The notes under the pieces are model-generated. The model worked only from the letters and a program-made list of their open reading frames with translations, was not told where the DNA came from and did not search any database. 57,588 nucleotides of DNA from positions 1 through 57,588 of the forward strand of contig JBJHBT010000024.1 in the NCBI GenBank assembly GCA_050485645.1. Direction: 5' to 3'. Below, piece by piece: positions 42,550 to 50,641 of this stretch. The first letter of the stretch is position 1. Every line of letters begins with the position of its first letter. Position numbers and translations under genes: made by a program. Source of the stretch: JBJHBP01 sp050485645. Its GTDB lineage: Bacteria; Pseudomonadota; Gammaproteobacteria; Steroidobacterales; Rariloculaceae.

Positions 42550-43295
42550 TGGACGACCGTCTGCACAGTCTGCAACGCTTCTATGAGCTGCTGGCCGAGC
42601 TCGAGCGCCAGCTAGGTGGCCGACGCTTGCTCCGTGAGTGCAACGGCCGCATGGACTGGCCGCAGCGCGGCGTCTATTTCTTCTTCGAGCCGGGCGAGAG
42701 GCGCAGCGACAGTGGCGCCGGTCCACGAGTCGTACGCGTGGGGACGCATGCGTTGACCACGAACTCGCGTACCTCCTTGTGGAACCGCCTGTCCCAGCAC
42801 CGTGGCACCGAGAAGAAGGGCGGCGGCAACCATCGGGGGTCGATATTCCGGCTGCTGGTCGGCAGTGCGATCAAGCAGCGCGAAGGGTGGGAGGATCCGG
42901 TGTCGTGGGGTGTGAAGGGTGATCCGGGGGCCGCTGCTCGCACTCTGGGGTGCAGTCGCGCTGCAGTCGTCGAGAGCGAAGCGCCGCTTGAGCGTCTGGT
43001 GAGCGAACATATCGGCGGGATGCCATTTCTTTGGCTTGCTGTTGATGATGCGCCGGGACCTGAGAGTCTGCGGGCACTCATCGAGCGTAATGCGATTGCG
43101 CTTCTCAGTAACCGTGACCGAGCACCGCTGGATCCGCCGGGCGAGAACTGGCTGGGCATGCATGCCGATCGCGAGCGCGTGCGGCGGTCGGGCCTTTGGA
43201 ACAACCGTCATGTGGATGAAGACTACGACGCGGATTTCCTGGACCGACTGGCTGGCCTCATTAATCAGATGTTCGGAAGCGGGGGAGGAGCATGA
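42549..43295 (+). CDS. GIY-YIG-like nuclease-family protein
   Basis: About 248 residues. The middle carries QRGVYFFFEPGERR, RVVRVGTHALTTNSRTSLWN then RLSQHRG, reminiscent of the GIY...YVG core of GIY-YIG domains (GVY and RVG) with a following arginine. Histidine and glutamate positions follow (NHRGSIFRLLVG, SEAPLERLVSEHIG). The assignment is from pattern, without a search. ATG 42549 overlaps the upstream stop by one base (TGATG). Together with the HhH/DUF6884 gene it may form a small DNA-targeting defence unit. Confidence 0.62.
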   Translation: MDDRLHSLQRFYELLAELERQLGGRRLLRECNGRMDWPQRGVYFFFEPGERRSDSGAGPRVVRVGTHALTTNSRTSLWNRLSQHRGTEKKGGGNHRGSIFRLLVGSAIKQREGWEDPVSWGVKGDPGAAARTLGCSRAAVVESEAPLERLVSEHIGGMPFLWLAVDDAPGPESLRALIERNAIALLSNRDRAPLDPPGENWLGMHADRERVRRSGLWNNRHVDEDYDADFLDRLAGLINQMFGSGGGA

Positions 43296-43307
43296 ATGCA
43301 CAACTGC

Positions 43308-43553
43308 TCAGGCAGCGATCGTCAGGTTCTCCCGCAGGAATTCTGGTGCGAAGTCGGCACCGTTGGGCCAGACGAGGGTGTGAAGTTCGGGATCGAGACG
43401 GAAGCCGCGGAAGTAGTCGGGGTTGAGGAGCGGCTGGAAGATCTTGCCGTGCAACTCCTGCGACAGGTCGATCTCACCTTGGAGGCCGTCGGCGTATCTC
43501 AGGCGGATGGTGAACTCGCTGATGTATTGCGCTTCGGTGATGCGTGGCAGCAT
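43308..43553 (-). CDS. DUF2442 domain protein
   Basis: 81 residues from ATG 43553. DUF2442 signatures FTIRLRYADGLQGEIDLS near the N-terminus and LHTLVWPNGADFAPEFL at the C-terminus are intact. DUF2442 proteins are usually paired with a DUF4160 partner in putative TA modules, but no DUF4160 frame is found upstream. The gene is convergent with the GIY-YIG-like gene, with 12 bases between stops. Confidence 0.87.
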   Translation of the reverse strand: MLPRITEAQYISEFTIRLRYADGLQGEIDLSQELHGKIFQPLLNPDYFRGFRLDPELHTLVWPNGADFAPEFLRENLTIAA

Positions 43554-44514
43554 GGGTTTGCTCCAGCGGCTCCTGATACGCGATGGTACCTCGCAATCTC
43601 GATTCCCCGAAACCAACTCAGCTCCGGCATCTTGGGAAATTAATGGCTACTCGGCTACGATGCCTGCGCAGAATCTGCCCGAAACCTACAGATTTTCGCC
43701 AAATCCGCCCGCTTTCAGCGCAGAATTGTGCCCTGATTCGCATATCTCAATGTTTTTGTGAGAGAAAGTAGTTCTCTCTGAACAGGATCATCCCGCCTGG
43801 TGTTGAATCTGAGGGTGTTGGGTCGGCCAACACTCCCGGACAGGTGGCCAATCGCAATCCGGAGTGCGGGCGCACCAGTGACAACAGGAAACTTCGCCAT
43901 GGCACCAGCTGATCCCAAGCGGTTGATTCGCACGTTATCGCCTTCATCGTCGACCGGCAGCCTTGTCAGCGGCAGTCAGCGCCTGCTGCAGTTGGCCGTC
44001 AATCATCGTCCTGAGCTGCTGCAGTGCAGTCTGCGCAGCGGCGATGCGGTGCTGTTGGACGGCGTGAACCGATCACATGGGTGTCTCCCCTGGAATAGGT
44101 ATCGGTGAGCCTGCCATGTGCTACTTCACTGCGACGAGAACGCGCACGCATACCGCTTCGGCTTGCGGAGTCAGGAGGCGGAGAGTAGGTGACGGGCGTT
44201 CGTCAGCAACAAAGCGTGCACAGTCTCATACGCATCCGCAATCTTGTTCCGGAAGTCACGGGTTGGCATGGCGCGGCCGTCGAATTAGGGCCTCGGGCTT
44301 CGCCTGCATCCGCCAGCTCGCCTCGTCGATGCTGGCCTGGGGCTTTTGTGGCAGCTCAACTCGAAGATGTCCTGGAACTTGGCGTCCATGGGCTTGCGCT
44401 GCTCCTCCGGCAGCGCTAGCCATGCCTTCCCCCTTTCCCAACTATGTTGCCGAGATCTCCTTTGATGGGACGGGGAGACGCAGTACGTTTGCAGCCACTA
44501 CGTGAAGTACCCTG
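43554..44514. other. Gene-poor stretch with decayed coding scraps
   Basis: No convincing gene. On the minus strand there are short coding-like pieces without starts: LPEEQRKPMDAKFQDIFEL (about 44345-44410), NKIADAYETVHALLLTNARH (about 44175-44260) and VQQHRIAAAQTALQQLRTMI then DGQLQQALTAADKA (about 43940-44060). They suggest several broken genes from an older mobile insert. I cannot name them. Confidence 0.5.
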
Positions 44515-44739
44515 ATGGCCACCACCAAGACCGCGACCGCGACCCTGACCGTGACCTTCCACATTGATCCCGTCGTGAAAGAGGCGCTCCGTACCGCTGC
44601 CGCGCGCGAGCACCGTTCCATAGCCAATATGGTGGAAGTGCTGATTCGGGATATTGTGGGTGCAACAGCATCGCAATCCCGGAGCAGGGCGACCTGCTTG
44701 GCGACAAAAACAAAGACTGAACCGGGACGACCGGCGTGA
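44515..44739 (+). pseudogene. Ribbon-helix-helix protein, probably frameshifted at its C-terminus
   Basis: Reads LTVTFHIDPVVKEALRTAAA then REHRSIANMVEVLIRD, a good RHH DNA-binding domain. Past 44651 the open frame becomes low-quality (GATASQSRSRATCL), whereas the +1 frame gives SIAIPEQGDLLGDKNKD and a TGA at 44720, which looks like the native end of this RHH family. A missing T in GATATTGTG (from GATTATTGTG) would explain it. It sits 10 bases before the SNF2 helicase and may have regulated the restriction operon. Confidence 0.6.
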
Positions 44740-44749
44740 CGGGGCTGCC

Positions 44750-47700
44750 ATGAAACTAATCGACAATATCAATGAGCTTCTCGGGGACGATCTGCGACGC
44801 AGTATCACGCCCGGCACGAAGCTCAAGATCGCGGCCTCCTGTTTCTCTATCTACACCTTCGCGGAGCTGAAGGAGCAGCTCGAAACGATAGAGTCTCTCG
44901 AGTTTATTTTTACATCGCCGACTTTCGTCCCTGACGAGGCAATAAAGGACAGCGGTCGCAAGGTCCGTCGCGAGTTTCATATCCCCAAGGCCGAGCGGGA
45001 ACGCAGTTTCTACGGTAGTGAGTTCGAGATTCAGCTGAAGAACAAGCTGACCCAGCGAGCCATCGCCAGGGAGTGTGCCGAGTGGATGCGGCGCAAGGCC
45101 GTTTTCCGCTCCAATCGCAGCAAAGCACCCATGCAGCAGTTCGCCTGCGTAGATACGGGGGGATCAGCAGCCGTGTATCAGCCCCTGCACGGCTTCACCG
45201 CCGTCGACCTTGGGTATCAGCAGGGCGACGCGGTGTCGAACTTCGTTAACCGGTTTGATGATCCCGCCTACACGGCCAATTTCCTGCAATTGTTCGACCA
45301 GATCTGGAACGACCCCGAAAAAATAGAGGATGTAACCGAGCGGCTTTGCGACCACATCGCCTCCGTGTACCAGGAAAATTCGCCGGAGCGCATCTACTTC
45401 CTGATGCTCTACAACATCTTCAACGAATTTCTGGAAGACATCAGCGAGGATGTCCTGCCCAATGATCGGACCGGGTATCAGGACAGCATGATTTGGAACA
45501 AGCTCTACAGCTTCCAGCGGGACGGGGCTACCGGGATAATCAACAAGCTTGAAACCTACAACGGCTGCATCCTGGCCGACAGCGTGGGCCTCGGTAAGAC
45601 GTTCACGGCGCTGGCGGTCATCAAGTATTACGAGCTTCGCAATCGCTCAGTACTGGTGCTCTGCCCAAAGAAGTTGGCGGATAACTGGCTCAACTACAAC
45701 CGGAACCTCACCACCAACCCGCTGGCGAAGGATCGGTTCAACTACGAGGTGCTCTGCCACACCGACCTTCAGCGCAGCAGCGGCGAGTCCTTCGGTACCC
45801 GCCTGGATCGGGTCAACTGGGGCAACTACGACCTGGTGGTGATCGACGAATCACACAACTTTCGCAATAACGACGTCTTCAAGGATCGGGAGACCCGCTA
45901 CCAGAAATTGATGAACAAGGTGATTCGCAAAGGAGTCAAGACGAAGGTCCTGATGCTCTCCGCAACGCCAGTCAACAACCGGTTCACTGATCTGCGAAAT
46001 CAACTCGCGCTGGCCTACGAAGGCGAATCCGATGCCCTCAGCGCCAAGTTGCGGACAGAGACAGACATCGAGGAAATCTTTCGTCGCGCCCAGGCCACCT
46101 TCAACGCCTGGTCGCGGTTGCCACCGGAAGAGCGCACGGCAGACGCCATTCTGGACGCCCTGGACTTTGACTTCTTCGAGCTACTGGATAGCGTCACCAT
46201 CGCCCGTTCCAGGAAGCACATCGAGCAGTTCTACGACACGACGGAAATCGGCACCTTCCCGGAGCGCCGCAAACCGTTGGCCTTCCACCCACCATTGACC
46301 CAGCGCAGCGACGTGATCGGGTTCAACGAGATCTACGCGCAGCTGACCACGGTCAAGCTCGCGGTGTATGCCCCGGTAAATTACATCCTTCCCAGTCGGC
46401 TGGCGAAGTACGAGGCGCTCTACGATACCGAGGTATCCAGCGGCGGGGGGCGACTGAAGCAGGCCGACCGGGAGCGCAGCCTCCAAGCGCTAATGACCAC
46501 CAACCTTCTCAAGCGCCTGGAAAGCTCGGTAGAAGCCTTCCGCATCACTCTGCAGAAGCTCAAGGACAACCACACCCGTACCCTGGAGAAAATCGCCACC
46601 TACAAGAAAACCGGCCGCGATCCAGGCTTCTCGGATATCACAGCCGGCTTTGCGGATGCGGAACCAGAGGATGAAGAGTTTCTTGCCGCAGACGATGAGT
46701 CCATCGGCGGCAAGGTGCGCATCAGCCTCGCCGACATGGATCTGCCGTCCTGGGAGCGCGACCTCGAGGCGGATCTGACCATCATTGCGGCCTTGCTCGC
46801 CGAGATGCAGAAAGTCACTCCGGCGGACGATTCAAAGCTGCAGCACATCAAGGCGCACCTCAACGACAAGATCAACGCCCCCATCAACGCAGGCAATCGC
46901 AAGGTCATCGTCTTCACGGCATTCGCAGATACCGCACATTACCTCTACCGCAACTTGGTGCCCGAGGTTCTCGAAGCCCACGGCCTGCACAGCGCCATCG
47001 TCACCGGCTCCGATGCGCCCAAATCAACACTGGGCAGGGGCTATGACTTTCAATCCCTGCTGACCTTGTTCGCGCCGCGTGCCAAGGAAAAGCACCACGT
47101 TCTGCCAGATGAGCCCAACGAGATCGACCTCCTGATCGCCACCGACTGCATTTCCGAAGGTCAGAACCTCCAGGACTGCGACTACCTGATCAACTACGAC
47201 ATCCACTGGAACCCGGTGCGCATCATCCAACGCTTCGGGCGAATTGACCGTATCGGCTCCCCCAACGCCAGCATCCAACTGGTCAACTACTGGCCCGACA
47301 TCAGCCTGGACGAGTACATCAACCTCAAGGAACGGGTCGAAAATCGCATGGTCATCGTCGATGCCACGGCGACGGGCGACGACAACCTGCTCAATACCGA
47401 ATCCAGTGACATCGCCTACCGCAAGGAGCAGCTCCGCCGTCTGCAGGAAGAGGTGATCGACATGGAAGACGTCAAGACCGGCATTTCCATTACTGACATG
47501 GGACTCAACGACTTCCGCATGGACCTGCTCATCTACATCAAGACGCATGGCGAGCTGGTCAACCTGCCCAGCGGCCTGCACGCCGTGGTGCCGGCGGACA
47601 GTGACCGTGGCTTGATGCCGGGGGTCGTCTTCACCCTGCGCAACCGCAACCAGGCGGTCAACATCCTGCAGCAGAACCGCCTACACCCGTTCTACTTGGT

Positions 47701-48028
47701 TTACATCGCCAACGACGGCGAGATCATCGCCAACCATACCGAAGTCAAACCTCTGCTGGACCTCGCTCGTGCCGCCTGCCGGGGGCGCGCCGAACCCATT
47801 CAGGCGGTCTGCCAGCCTTTCAATCAGGTCACTGACGAAGGCCGCAACATGGGCTTTTATTCCGACTTGCTGGACCAGGCCATCCGCAGCATCGTTCAGG
47901 TGCAGGACGAGAAGGACCTGGACAGCCTCTTCACCGGCTCACGCACCAGCGCACTCACCAACCCTATTGCCGGGCTGGACGACTTCGAGCTGCTGTCCTT
48001 CGTGGTGGTTCAGGAACAACAACGATGA
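44750..48028 (+). CDS. SNF2-family helicase of a restriction operon
   Basis: About 1092 residues. The N-terminus (SCFSIYTFAELKEQLETIES) looks like a phospholipase-D-like domain without catalytic histidines. The SNF2 motor has Walker A ADSVGLGKTFTALAV (about 276), DESH in LVVIDESHNFRN (about 365), LMLSATPVNN (about 401), and helicase-C motifs IATDCISEGQNLQDCDYLIN and QRFGRIDRIGS (about 827). A domain of about 200 residues between the two halves is charged. The type resembles SNF2 helicases of DISARM and similar defence loci. It would translocate on DNA, and its N-domain may bind DNA. ATG 44750 is the first of the operon; longer frames read the RHH gene in the wrong phase. Confidence 0.85.
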   Translation: MKLIDNINELLGDDLRRSITPGTKLKIAASCFSIYTFAELKEQLETIESLEFIFTSPTFVPDEAIKDSGRKVRREFHIPKAERERSFYGSEFEIQLKNKLTQRAIARECAEWMRRKAVFRSNRSKAPMQQFACVDTGGSAAVYQPLHGFTAVDLGYQQGDAVSNFVNRFDDPAYTANFLQLFDQIWNDPEKIEDVTERLCDHIASVYQENSPERIYFLMLYNIFNEFLEDISEDVLPNDRTGYQDSMIWNKLYSFQRDGATGIINKLETYNGCILADSVGLGKTFTALAVIKYYELRNRSVLVLCPKKLADNWLNYNRNLTTNPLAKDRFNYEVLCHTDLQRSSGESFGTRLDRVNWGNYDLVVIDESHNFRNNDVFKDRETRYQKLMNKVIRKGVKTKVLMLSATPVNNRFTDLRNQLALAYEGESDALSAKLRTETDIEEIFRRAQATFNAWSRLPPEERTADAILDALDFDFFELLDSVTIARSRKHIEQFYDTTEIGTFPERRKPLAFHPPLTQRSDVIGFNEIYAQLTTVKLAVYAPVNYILPSRLAKYEALYDTEVSSGGGRLKQADRERSLQALMTTNLLKRLESSVEAFRITLQKLKDNHTRTLEKIATYKKTGRDPGFSDITAGFADAEPEDEEFLAADDESIGGKVRISLADMDLPSWERDLEADLTIIAALLAEMQKVTPADDSKLQHIKAHLNDKINAPINAGNRKVIVFTAFADTAHYLYRNLVPEVLEAHGLHSAIVTGSDAPKSTLGRGYDFQSLLTLFAPRAKEKHHVLPDEPNEIDLLIATDCISEGQNLQDCDYLINYDIHWNPVRIIQRFGRIDRIGSPNASIQLVNYWPDISLDEYINLKERVENRMVIVDATATGDDNLLNTESSDIAYRKEQLRRLQEEVIDMEDVKTGISITDMGLNDFRMDLLIYIKTHGELVNLPSGLHAVVPADSDRGLMPGVVFTLRNRNQAVNILQQNRLHPFYLVYIANDGEIIANHTEVKPLLDLARAACRGRAEPIQAVCQPFNQVTDEGRNMGFYSDLLDQAIRSIVQVQDEKDLDSLFTGSRTSALTNPIAGLDDFELLSFVVVQEQQR

Positions 48029-48062
48029 ATGGCCCAGAGAACAAAGCGTACAGGGAGCGCGT

Positions 48063-49904
48063 ATGACAACCTTTGACAGCACCAAGGCCTCGCTAAACGA
48101 CCTGCTGCGGGAAATACGCGAAGGCAAGATTCAGCTGCCGGATTTTCAGCGCGGCTGGGTCTGGGATGATGATCATATTCGGGACCTGTTGGTCAGCATT
48201 GCCCGATCCTTTCCCATCGGCGCCGTCATGCTTCTGGAAGCCGGAGGCGAAGTTCGCTTTGAAACACGGCCAGTGGAAGGGCTGGAAGGAAAGATTCCGA
48301 AGGATCAAAAGCCGGAGAAGCTGATTCTCGACGGCCAGCAACGGCTGACCACACTCACCCAGGCGCTGGCGCTGGAGGCGCCAGTGAGCACCACTACGGC
48401 CAAGGGCAAAAAGATCAAGCGCCACTACTACTTCGACATCCGCAAGGCCGTGGAGATGCCCCATGCGCTGGACGAGGCCGTGATTGCCGTCGATGAAAAT
48501 CGACAAGTGCGCAGCAATTTCGGCCGCGACGTGGATCTGGATCTGTCCGCTCGCGAGCTGGAATGTAAGCAGCTCTATTTTCCCTGTAATCAGGTCATGG
48601 GTTCGGATGAGTGGGAAGCAACGCTCCACCAGGTTGCTCCGGAGCACTTTGGCACCTACATGACCTTTCGCAGCCAGGTGCTATCGCCGTTTCGCAGTTA
48701 CCAGCTCCCGGTGATCCTGCTCAAGAAAGAAACCTCCAAAGAGGCCGTTTGCCTGGTATTCGAAAAAGTGAATACGGGCGGAGTCCAGCTATCCGTCTTT
48801 GAGCTCATTACGGCCAGCTATGCCGCTGATGGCTACAACCTGCGTGATGACTGGTTCGGATCAAAGGTGCGTAATGTCGAATCGCGCAAGGCACGCATAG
48901 AACAAGACGACTTGCTCAAGGGCACGGAAGCCACCGAATTTCTCCAGGCCATCAGCCTGCTGCACACCCTCGAGCAGCGCCAGGCGGACATCGCCGCAGG
49001 CAAAACGGGCAAGCAGATTCGCCCGGTCAGCGCCAAACGAGCCGATGTTCTCCAATTGCCGCTATCGGCCTGGCAGCAATGGGCCGACGTTCTGGAGGCC
49101 GGATTCAAGATGGTCGGCCGATTCCTGCACAAGGAGTGCTTCTATAGCCGCCAGGAGCTGCCATATAGCACGCAACTAGTGCCGTTGGCCGCGGTGTTGG
49201 CCCGACTGGGAGACCGCTGGCTTGAACCGCGTATCTACGACAAGTTGGCACGCTGGTACTGGTGCGGCGTGCTGGGCGAACTCTACGGCGGTGCGGTAGA
49301 AACCCGTATGGCCAATGACTACGAGGAACTGCTGCGCTGGTTTGAAGAGGACGACACGCTGCCGCGGACCGTGCGCGATGCCAATTTCCAGCCCGATCGA
49401 TTCGATACACTGCGTTCCCGCCTCAGTGCCGCCTACAAGGGCATCAATATTCTGGTGCTTCGCGAAGGCTCGAAAGACTGGTTCTGGAAGGCCAGCGTCC
49501 ATGAACTGGTCGCCAACGGAATCGCCCTAGACATCCACCATATCTTCCCGCGCAGCTGGTGCGAGAATCAGGGAATATCCAAGGATGAATACGACAGCAT
49601 CCTCAACAAGACACCCATTTCCTACAAGGCCAATCGCAAGATCGGCGGCGATGCACCATCTCAGTACCTACCGAGAATTCAGCAGGAAAAGCAGGTGGGC
49701 CTGAGCGACAGCGAGATGGATGTCTTGCTGGCTAGCCACGCCATAGCCCCGGAATTACTCCGTGCCGATGAGTTCAAGCATTGCATTGAAGATCGCCGGC
49801 GTCGCCTGGCCACACTGATCGAAATAGCCATGGGCAAGCGGGTCACCCAGTCTTTTGAGAAGGAGGAGTACGACACCGAAGCCTTGGAGCAATTCGCCGA
49901 ATGA
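48063..49904 (+). CDS. DUF262-HNH (GmrSD-like) nuclease
   Basis: About 613 residues. DUF262 at the N-terminus with KIQLPDFQRGWVWDDDHIRD (about 20-39), FPIGAVMLLE and the nucleotide-binding DGQQRLTTLTQAL (about 90-102), plus FEKVNTGGVQLSVFEL. The C-terminus has an HNH-type centre DIHHIFPRSWCENQG (about 490) with asparagines in ILNKTPISYKANRKIG, as in DUF1524/GmrD. This S-D fusion is the architecture of type IV restriction enzymes that cut DNA with modified cytosines. ATG 48063 is 34 bases after the helicase stop. The stop overlaps the next ATG (ATGA). Confidence 0.88.
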   Translation: MTTFDSTKASLNDLLREIREGKIQLPDFQRGWVWDDDHIRDLLVSIARSFPIGAVMLLEAGGEVRFETRPVEGLEGKIPKDQKPEKLILDGQQRLTTLTQALALEAPVSTTTAKGKKIKRHYYFDIRKAVEMPHALDEAVIAVDENRQVRSNFGRDVDLDLSARELECKQLYFPCNQVMGSDEWEATLHQVAPEHFGTYMTFRSQVLSPFRSYQLPVILLKKETSKEAVCLVFEKVNTGGVQLSVFELITASYAADGYNLRDDWFGSKVRNVESRKARIEQDDLLKGTEATEFLQAISLLHTLEQRQADIAAGKTGKQIRPVSAKRADVLQLPLSAWQQWADVLEAGFKMVGRFLHKECFYSRQELPYSTQLVPLAAVLARLGDRWLEPRIYDKLARWYWCGVLGELYGGAVETRMANDYEELLRWFEEDDTLPRTVRDANFQPDRFDTLRSRLSAAYKGINILVLREGSKDWFWKASVHELVANGIALDIHHIFPRSWCENQGISKDEYDSILNKTPISYKANRKIGGDAPSQYLPRIQQEKQVGLSDSEMDVLLASHAIAPELLRADEFKHCIEDRRRRLATLIEIAMGKRVTQSFEKEEYDTEALEQFAE

Positions 49905-50641
49905 GTGAGGCGGGCCATCCAGCGCTGATCGAATACCCGGAGCGCGCGCGGGTGGGCCGCGTGGTACCCAAGAATCGCATCATGGTGTCTGGAACGCCCG
50001 GTCGGCGGGTGCGCGATCAGCTCACCACCCAGGTGGCCCGAATCACCTGGCACTACAAGCTGGCGCCGGAGACGCTGAATCTGAAAGGCAGCAAGGCGGT
50101 GCCGGAGATTCAGATTTTCCGCCTGGCACTCAAGCCGGCAGGGGTGGGCGATGAATTGCCCGTTGAGGTGCTGAAGTGCATCGACCGCGCCATCGGCTTT
50201 CCGCTGGTCTTTGAGCTGACCAGCAGCCGCGAGGAGGGCGCGCGGCGTAATGCCATACGGGTAGCGGCCACCTACAAGCGGCCCAGCGAGGCCGATGCCA
50301 GCAAATGGGTGCTCGACGACTACTTCGCCACAGATTGGTTGCCTGCGGATACACCCCGGGCAACCTTGCCGGTGGCGCTGGATTTGCCCCGGCTGTATGA
50401 ACAGCTCCTGCGCGGGCTGCTACCCATCCAAGCCCGGCCGGGCGAGTCCATGGCGGCGCTGATGGAACGCCACGGCCGCATCACGGCAAAGCAACGCGAG
50501 TGCCAGAGGCTAGAAGCGCGCATTCAGCGGGAAAAACAATTCAACCGTAAGGTCGAACTCAATCGTCAGCTTCGTGCGTTGAAGGCGGAACTCGATACCC
50601 TGCGGGAAACTAATATTGAAGGACAGAAGCAACATGGCTGA
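49901..50641 (+). CDS. DUF4391 protein
   Basis: About 246 residues. Recognised from YPERARVGRVVPKNRIMVSG, QVARITWHYKLAPETLNL, SKAVPEIQIFRLALKP, YKRPSEADASKWVLDDYFAT and LPVALDLPRLYEQLLRGLLP, followed by a C-terminal coiled coil (AKQRECQRLEARIQREKQFN). DUF4391 is found in type III restriction loci next to a helicase and Mod. Its biochemical role is unknown; the coiled coil suggests a scaffolding or oligomerisation role. It overlaps both neighbours (4 and 8 bases), so it is translated as part of the machine. Confidence 0.85.
   Translation: MSEAGHPALIEYPERARVGRVVPKNRIMVSGTPGRRVRDQLTTQVARITWHYKLAPETLNLKGSKAVPEIQIFRLALKPAGVGDELPVEVLKCIDRAIGFPLVFELTSSREEGARRNAIRVAATYKRPSEADASKWVLDDYFATDWLPADTPRATLPVALDLPRLYEQLLRGLLPIQARPGESMAALMERHGRITAKQRECQRLEARIQREKQFNRKVELNRQLRALKAELDTLRETNIEGQKQHG

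Noticed and set aside
41137..42726. Long 529-codon open frame on the minus strand
   Set aside because: It lies opposite the HhH/DUF6884 gene, is arginine- and histidine-rich and has no recognisable motif. The plus-strand protein has clear domains and a coupled downstream gene.
44750..48028. DISARM drmD
   Set aside because: The SNF2 helicase resembles DrmD, but drmA, drmB and drmC are absent and the neighbours are type III Mod/Res.
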